Assembly (NCBI GenBank): GCA_023399465.1
Contig: JAEWPB010000128.1
Span: 1 to 16,363, forward strand
DNA: 16,363 nucleotides
Direction of reading: 5' to 3'
From: Pseudomonadota bacterium
GTDB lineage: Bacteria; Pseudomonadota; Alphaproteobacteria; Rhizobiales; Rhizobiaceae
In this document: positions 14,235 through 16,363 of the stretch, in pieces
Numbering within the stretch: the stretch's first letter is position 1
How the letters are laid out: each line of letters starts with the position of its first letter
The notes under the pieces: model-generated
The model's database searches: none
Told to the model about the DNA's origin: nothing
What the model saw: only the letters and a program-made list of their open reading frames with translations
Program-made: the position numbers and the translations under genes

Positions 14235-14280
14235 TCGGAAGCAATTGTACTATAAAACGGCGCTTTGTAACTGCTTCCGA
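14235..14280. promoter_or_regulatory. Perfect inverted repeat bracketing a minus-strand promoter (putative operator)
   Basis: TCGGAAGCA (14235-14243) and TGCTTCCGA (14272-14280) form a perfect 9-bp inverted repeat with a 28-base spacer. The spacer holds a candidate minus-strand promoter for the SDR gene: -35 GTTACA (14271-14266) and -10 TACAAT (14249-14244) with 16 bases between. The arms thus flank the promoter exactly. A regulator binding both arms could loop or block it. No regulator gene is in the window. Confidence 0.55.
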
Positions 14281-14298
14281 ATATTATCAGTCTATTGA

Positions 14299-14328
14299 TT
14301 GACGGTATCGGCTGCTTTTGCGTAGATT
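14299..14328 (+). promoter_or_regulatory. Candidate sigma-70 promoter for the CUT2 ATPase-permease unit
   Basis: TTGACG (14299-14304) and TAGATT (14323-14328) are separated by 18 bases. The predicted start would be near 14336, giving a leader of about 90 bases to the GTG start at 14428. This placement also argues against translation from the ATG at 14344, which would be almost at the 5' end of the mRNA. Assignment rests on the consensus match only. Confidence 0.5.
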
Positions 14329-14427
14329 GATCTAACCGCTTGCATGGGAGGAGACCGGCAAGCGAAGGCGCAAGGCCCGATGCCATGGGCGGCCGGGCCG
14401 CAAGCCTTTCGGGAGGCTAGAAGGCTG

Positions 14428-15168
14428 GTGGCGGTTCTCGAACTCACCAATATCTCGAAGCATTTCGGTGCCATCCAGGCCGTCAGCGACGTTTCGCTTG
14501 TCCTTGATGCCAGTGAGGTCGTCGGCCTGATGGGCGACAACGGCGCCGGCAAATCGACCCTCGTCAAGATGATCGCCGGCAATTTCAGGCCGAGCCACGG
14601 CAGCATGCGGCTCGACGGCGAAGAAATCGTCCTGCACCGCCCTGTGGAAGCGCGTCAGCACGGCATAGAGATCGTCTATCAGGACCTGGCTCTCTGCAAC
14701 AATCTCACCGCCGCCGCCAATGTCTTTCTCGGACGTGAGATCCGGCGCGGCATCGGCCCCTTCCGTGTGCTCGACTACAAGACGATGTACAGGCGTGCCG
14801 GCGAGATATTCAGGGAACTGAAATCCGAAACCCGGCCTCGTGACCTCGTCAAGCAGATGTCGGGCGGCCAGCGCCAGGCGGTAGCGATTGCCCGCACCAT
14901 GCTGTCCGAGGCCAAGATCGTGCTGATGGACGAGCCAACCGCCGCGATTTCGGTGCGGCAGGTCGCCGAGGTCCTGAACCTCATCCGCGAACTGCGCGCC
15001 CGCGGTATCGCCGTCGTGCTGATCAGCCACCGCATGCCCGATGTCTTCACCGTCGCCGACCGCGTGATCGTCATGCGCCGCGGACGCAAGGTCGCCGACA
15101 AGGAGATTTCGGCCAGTTCCCCGGAAGAAGTCACGGGCCTGATCACCGGAGCCATCGAACGGGGGTAA
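14428..15168 (+). CDS. Sugar ABC transporter ATP-binding protein, single-domain CUT2 type (FrcA-like)
   Basis: The 246-residue cytoplasmic ATPase has Walker A GDNGAGKST (36-44), Q-loop Gln85 in VYQDL, signature MSGGQRQAVAIART (144-157), Walker B IVLMDEP (164-170) and switch His201. It has one nucleotide-binding domain, unlike RbsA/XylG with two, as in the fructose importer ATPase FrcA of rhizobia, and would act as a homodimer. GTG at 14428 is chosen because homologues begin right before the VLELTNISKHFGAI strand and GGGAGG lies 11 bases upstream. ATGs at 14344 and 14380 would add 28 or 16 residues unlike the family and lack a good ribosome site. The 11-base spacing is long, so the start is not certain. 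The permease gene follows closely. The partner binding protein is presumably that at 12179-13165. Confidence 0.9.
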   Translation: MAVLELTNISKHFGAIQAVSDVSLVLDASEVVGLMGDNGAGKSTLVKMIAGNFRPSHGSMRLDGEEIVLHRPVEARQHGIEIVYQDLALCNNLTAAANVFLGREIRRGIGPFRVLDYKTMYRRAGEIFRELKSETRPRDLVKQMSGGQRQAVAIARTMLSEAKIVLMDEPTAAISVRQVAEVLNLIRELRARGIAVVLISHRMPDVFTVADRVIVMRRGRKVADKEISASSPEEVTGLITGAIERG

Positions 15169-15210
15169 GCGATGTCACCTGCCGATGCAGCAGAAAAAGG
15201 AGGGGCGACG

Positions 15211-16209
15211 ATGGGGGCCGCCCTCGACCAGACGATCGAGCAGAAACAGCAGGGCTGGATCGGCTCTATCCTTGCGAGCCAGACATTCTGGGTACTGGTG
15301 GCGGTGATCCTCGCCTGCATCTTCCTGTCGCTGGCGACGAGTTCCTTCGCCACCTCGGCCAATCTCTACAACATCACCCGCAACACCACCTTCGTCGCCA
15401 TCATCGCGCTCGGCATGACGCTGGTGATCATCACCGGCGGCATCGACCTTTCGGTCGGCTCCGTTCTCTGTCTCTGCAGCATGGTGCTGGCCGTCGTCAT
15501 GCACGCCGGTTACAGCATCGAGGTCGGCATTGCCGCCTCGATCGCCTGTGCGCTGGCGATCGGCGCCTTCAACGGCGTGCTGATCGCCTATCTCGGTTTC
15601 CCGCCCTTCGTCGTCACCCTCGGCATGCTGTCGATTGCAAGAAGCCTGGCGATGGTCGCCTCGAACAACACCGTCGTCTTCCAGTTCGGCCCCGATCATG
15701 AGCAGCTTCTGGCGCTCGGCGGCGGCGCCTGGCTCTTCGGCATCGCCAATCCGGTGCTCTACATGGTCGTGCTGGCGCTCATCACCGGTTTCGTCCTGCG
15801 CTGGACGCGCTTCGGCCGCTATGTCTTCGCGATCGGCGGCAACGAGCAGGCGGCGACGCTGACCGGCGTGCCCGTGCGCAGAATCAAGGTTGCAGTCTAC
15901 ATGATCTCGGCGCTGTCGGCCGGCATCGCCGGCATTATCCAGACCGGCTGGCTCGGCGCGGTGACGACCAATATCGGCGCCGGCATGGAGTTGCAGGTGA
16001 TTGCCGCGGCGGTTATCGGCGGGGCGCATCTTGCCGGCGGCGTCGGCACCGCGTTCGGCGCGATCATCGGCGCCGCCCTCATCGAGGTGATCCGCAACAG
16101 CCTCGGCCTGCTCGGCATCAACGCCTTCTGGCAGGGCACCTTCATCGGCGGCGCCATCGTGCTGGCCGTGCTGTTCGCTCGGATCCGCAATTTCCGCCAG
16201 AGCGAGTAG
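15211..16209 (+). CDS. Sugar ABC transporter permease, CUT2 (RbsC/FrcC) family
   Basis: The 332-residue membrane protein has roughly eight to ten hydrophobic helices and the CUT2 hallmark GMTLVIITGGIDLSVGS (about 68-84). An ALGGNEQAA-like segment follows (here AIGGNEQAATLTGV), then the family's VYMISALSAGIAGII helix and the conserved GAGMELQVIAAAVIGG loop near the C-terminus. It forms the channel as a homodimer. The ATG at 15211 is preferred because AAAGGAGG precedes it by 7 bases; an ATG at 15172, three bases after the ATPase stop codon, is an alternative that adds 13 residues (MSPADAAEKGGAT) and has only a GGGGG run as ribosome site. With either start it is translationally close to the ATPase gene and belongs to the same operon; an SDR gene follows after 13 bases. 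Confidence 0.9.
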   Translation: MGAALDQTIEQKQQGWIGSILASQTFWVLVAVILACIFLSLATSSFATSANLYNITRNTTFVAIIALGMTLVIITGGIDLSVGSVLCLCSMVLAVVMHAGYSIEVGIAASIACALAIGAFNGVLIAYLGFPPFVVTLGMLSIARSLAMVASNNTVVFQFGPDHEQLLALGGGAWLFGIANPVLYMVVLALITGFVLRWTRFGRYVFAIGGNEQAATLTGVPVRRIKVAVYMISALSAGIAGIIQTGWLGAVTTNIGAGMELQVIAAAVIGGAHLAGGVGTAFGAIIGAALIEVIRNSLGLLGINAFWQGTFIGGAIVLAVLFARIRNFRQSE

Positions 16210-16222
16210 AGACGCCCGGAAA

Positions 16223-16363
16223 ATGTCCGAACTTTTCAGCCTGAAGGGCCGGCTCGCCCTCGTCACCGGATCCGGCCAGGGCATCGGCTTCGCGCTGGCG
16301 AGAGGGCTGGCCGGTCACGGCGCGAAAGTCATCCTCAACGGCAGGACCGCCGAGAAGATAGAC
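16223..16363 (+). CDS. Classical short-chain dehydrogenase/reductase, N-terminal part (runs off the right edge)
   Basis: The 47 visible codons start MSELFSLKGRLALVTGSG and include TGSGQGIG (15-22), the TGxxxGxG cofactor motif of classical SDR enzymes. A following basic segment (LNGRTAEK) hints at NADP or NAD binding in the style of gluconate 5-dehydrogenase (IdnO/Gno) and related sugar-acid or polyol dehydrogenases. The catalytic Ser-Tyr-Lys lies outside the window. The ATG at 16223 follows the permease stop by 13 bases with a CGGAA ribosome-like element, so it is the third gene of the plus-strand operon. A role in oxidising or reducing the imported compound is likely. Confidence 0.88.
   Translation, partial: MSELFSLKGRLALVTGSGQGIGFALARGLAGHGAKVILNGRTAEKID

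Noticed and set aside
14344..14427. Longer start of the CUT2 ATPase at the ATG at 14344
   Set aside because: It has no ribosome site, lies almost at the predicted transcript start, and adds residues not seen before the first strand in this family. GTG at 14428 fits better, though the choice is not certain.
15175..16284. Minus-strand open frame of 369 codons opposite the CUT2 permease
   Set aside because: The composition (Asp, His, Arg, Glu, Gly rich) is the mirror of a hydrophobic membrane protein, and the plus-strand permease has clear family motifs.

Overview
The window is high-GC DNA from an alphaproteobacterium, most likely a Rhizobiales (Rhizobiaceae-like) chromosome or large replicon. 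The evidence is codon use, gene families typical of soil rhizobia (a single-domain CUT2 sugar ATPase, extended SDR enzymes) and a rhizobial-looking pyruvate kinase N-terminus. Coding density is high, no gene-free stretch exceeds 300 bases, and I saw no tRNA, rRNA, CRISPR array, insertion sequence or phage gene. The type of organism is an inference from protein style, since no database was searched.

Region A (1-10014, all minus strand) reads from right to left. First comes a three-gene sensory operon: a periplasmic binding protein of the PgtC/AfuA/HptA type with a TTG start, a membrane histidine kinase (PgtB/DctB-like) and a sigma-54-dependent response regulator (PgtA/DctD-like). The three genes are joined by two 4-base ATGA overlaps. 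A 162-base gap follows with a textbook sigma-54 promoter (GG-N10-GC) and two upstream repeats 33 bases apart, which look like the regulator's enhancer sites. Next is an ABC importer operon: a second binding protein clearly paralogous to the sensory one, a fused two-module permease and an ATPase. A histidine-phosphatase (phosphoglycerate-mutase-like) gene and the start of pyruvate kinase lie beyond. I read this as a three-component sensing system. The extracytoplasmic ligand is detected by a dedicated sensory binding protein plus kinase, which switches on a homologous importer through sigma-54. By analogy with PgtABC, HptRSA and AfuABC the ligand is probably a phosphorylated carbohydrate (phosphoglycerate, PEP or hexose phosphate), but this is not proven.

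Region B (10174-16363) is a carbohydrate or sugar-acid uptake and oxidation locus. It holds an extended SDR dehydrogenase/epimerase (-) divergent from a beta-hydroxyacid dehydrogenase (+); a strong hairpin terminator between the convergent genes; an RbsB-type binding protein (-) preceded by a second extended SDR (-); a divergent control region; then a CUT2 ATPase (+), a permease (+) and the start of a classical SDR (+). The binding protein is separated from its ATPase and permease by the divergent promoter. A perfect intrinsic-terminator hairpin with a T5 tract sits directly in front of the binding-protein gene. No regulator gene for this locus is in the window, and its substrate cannot be named from sequence alone.
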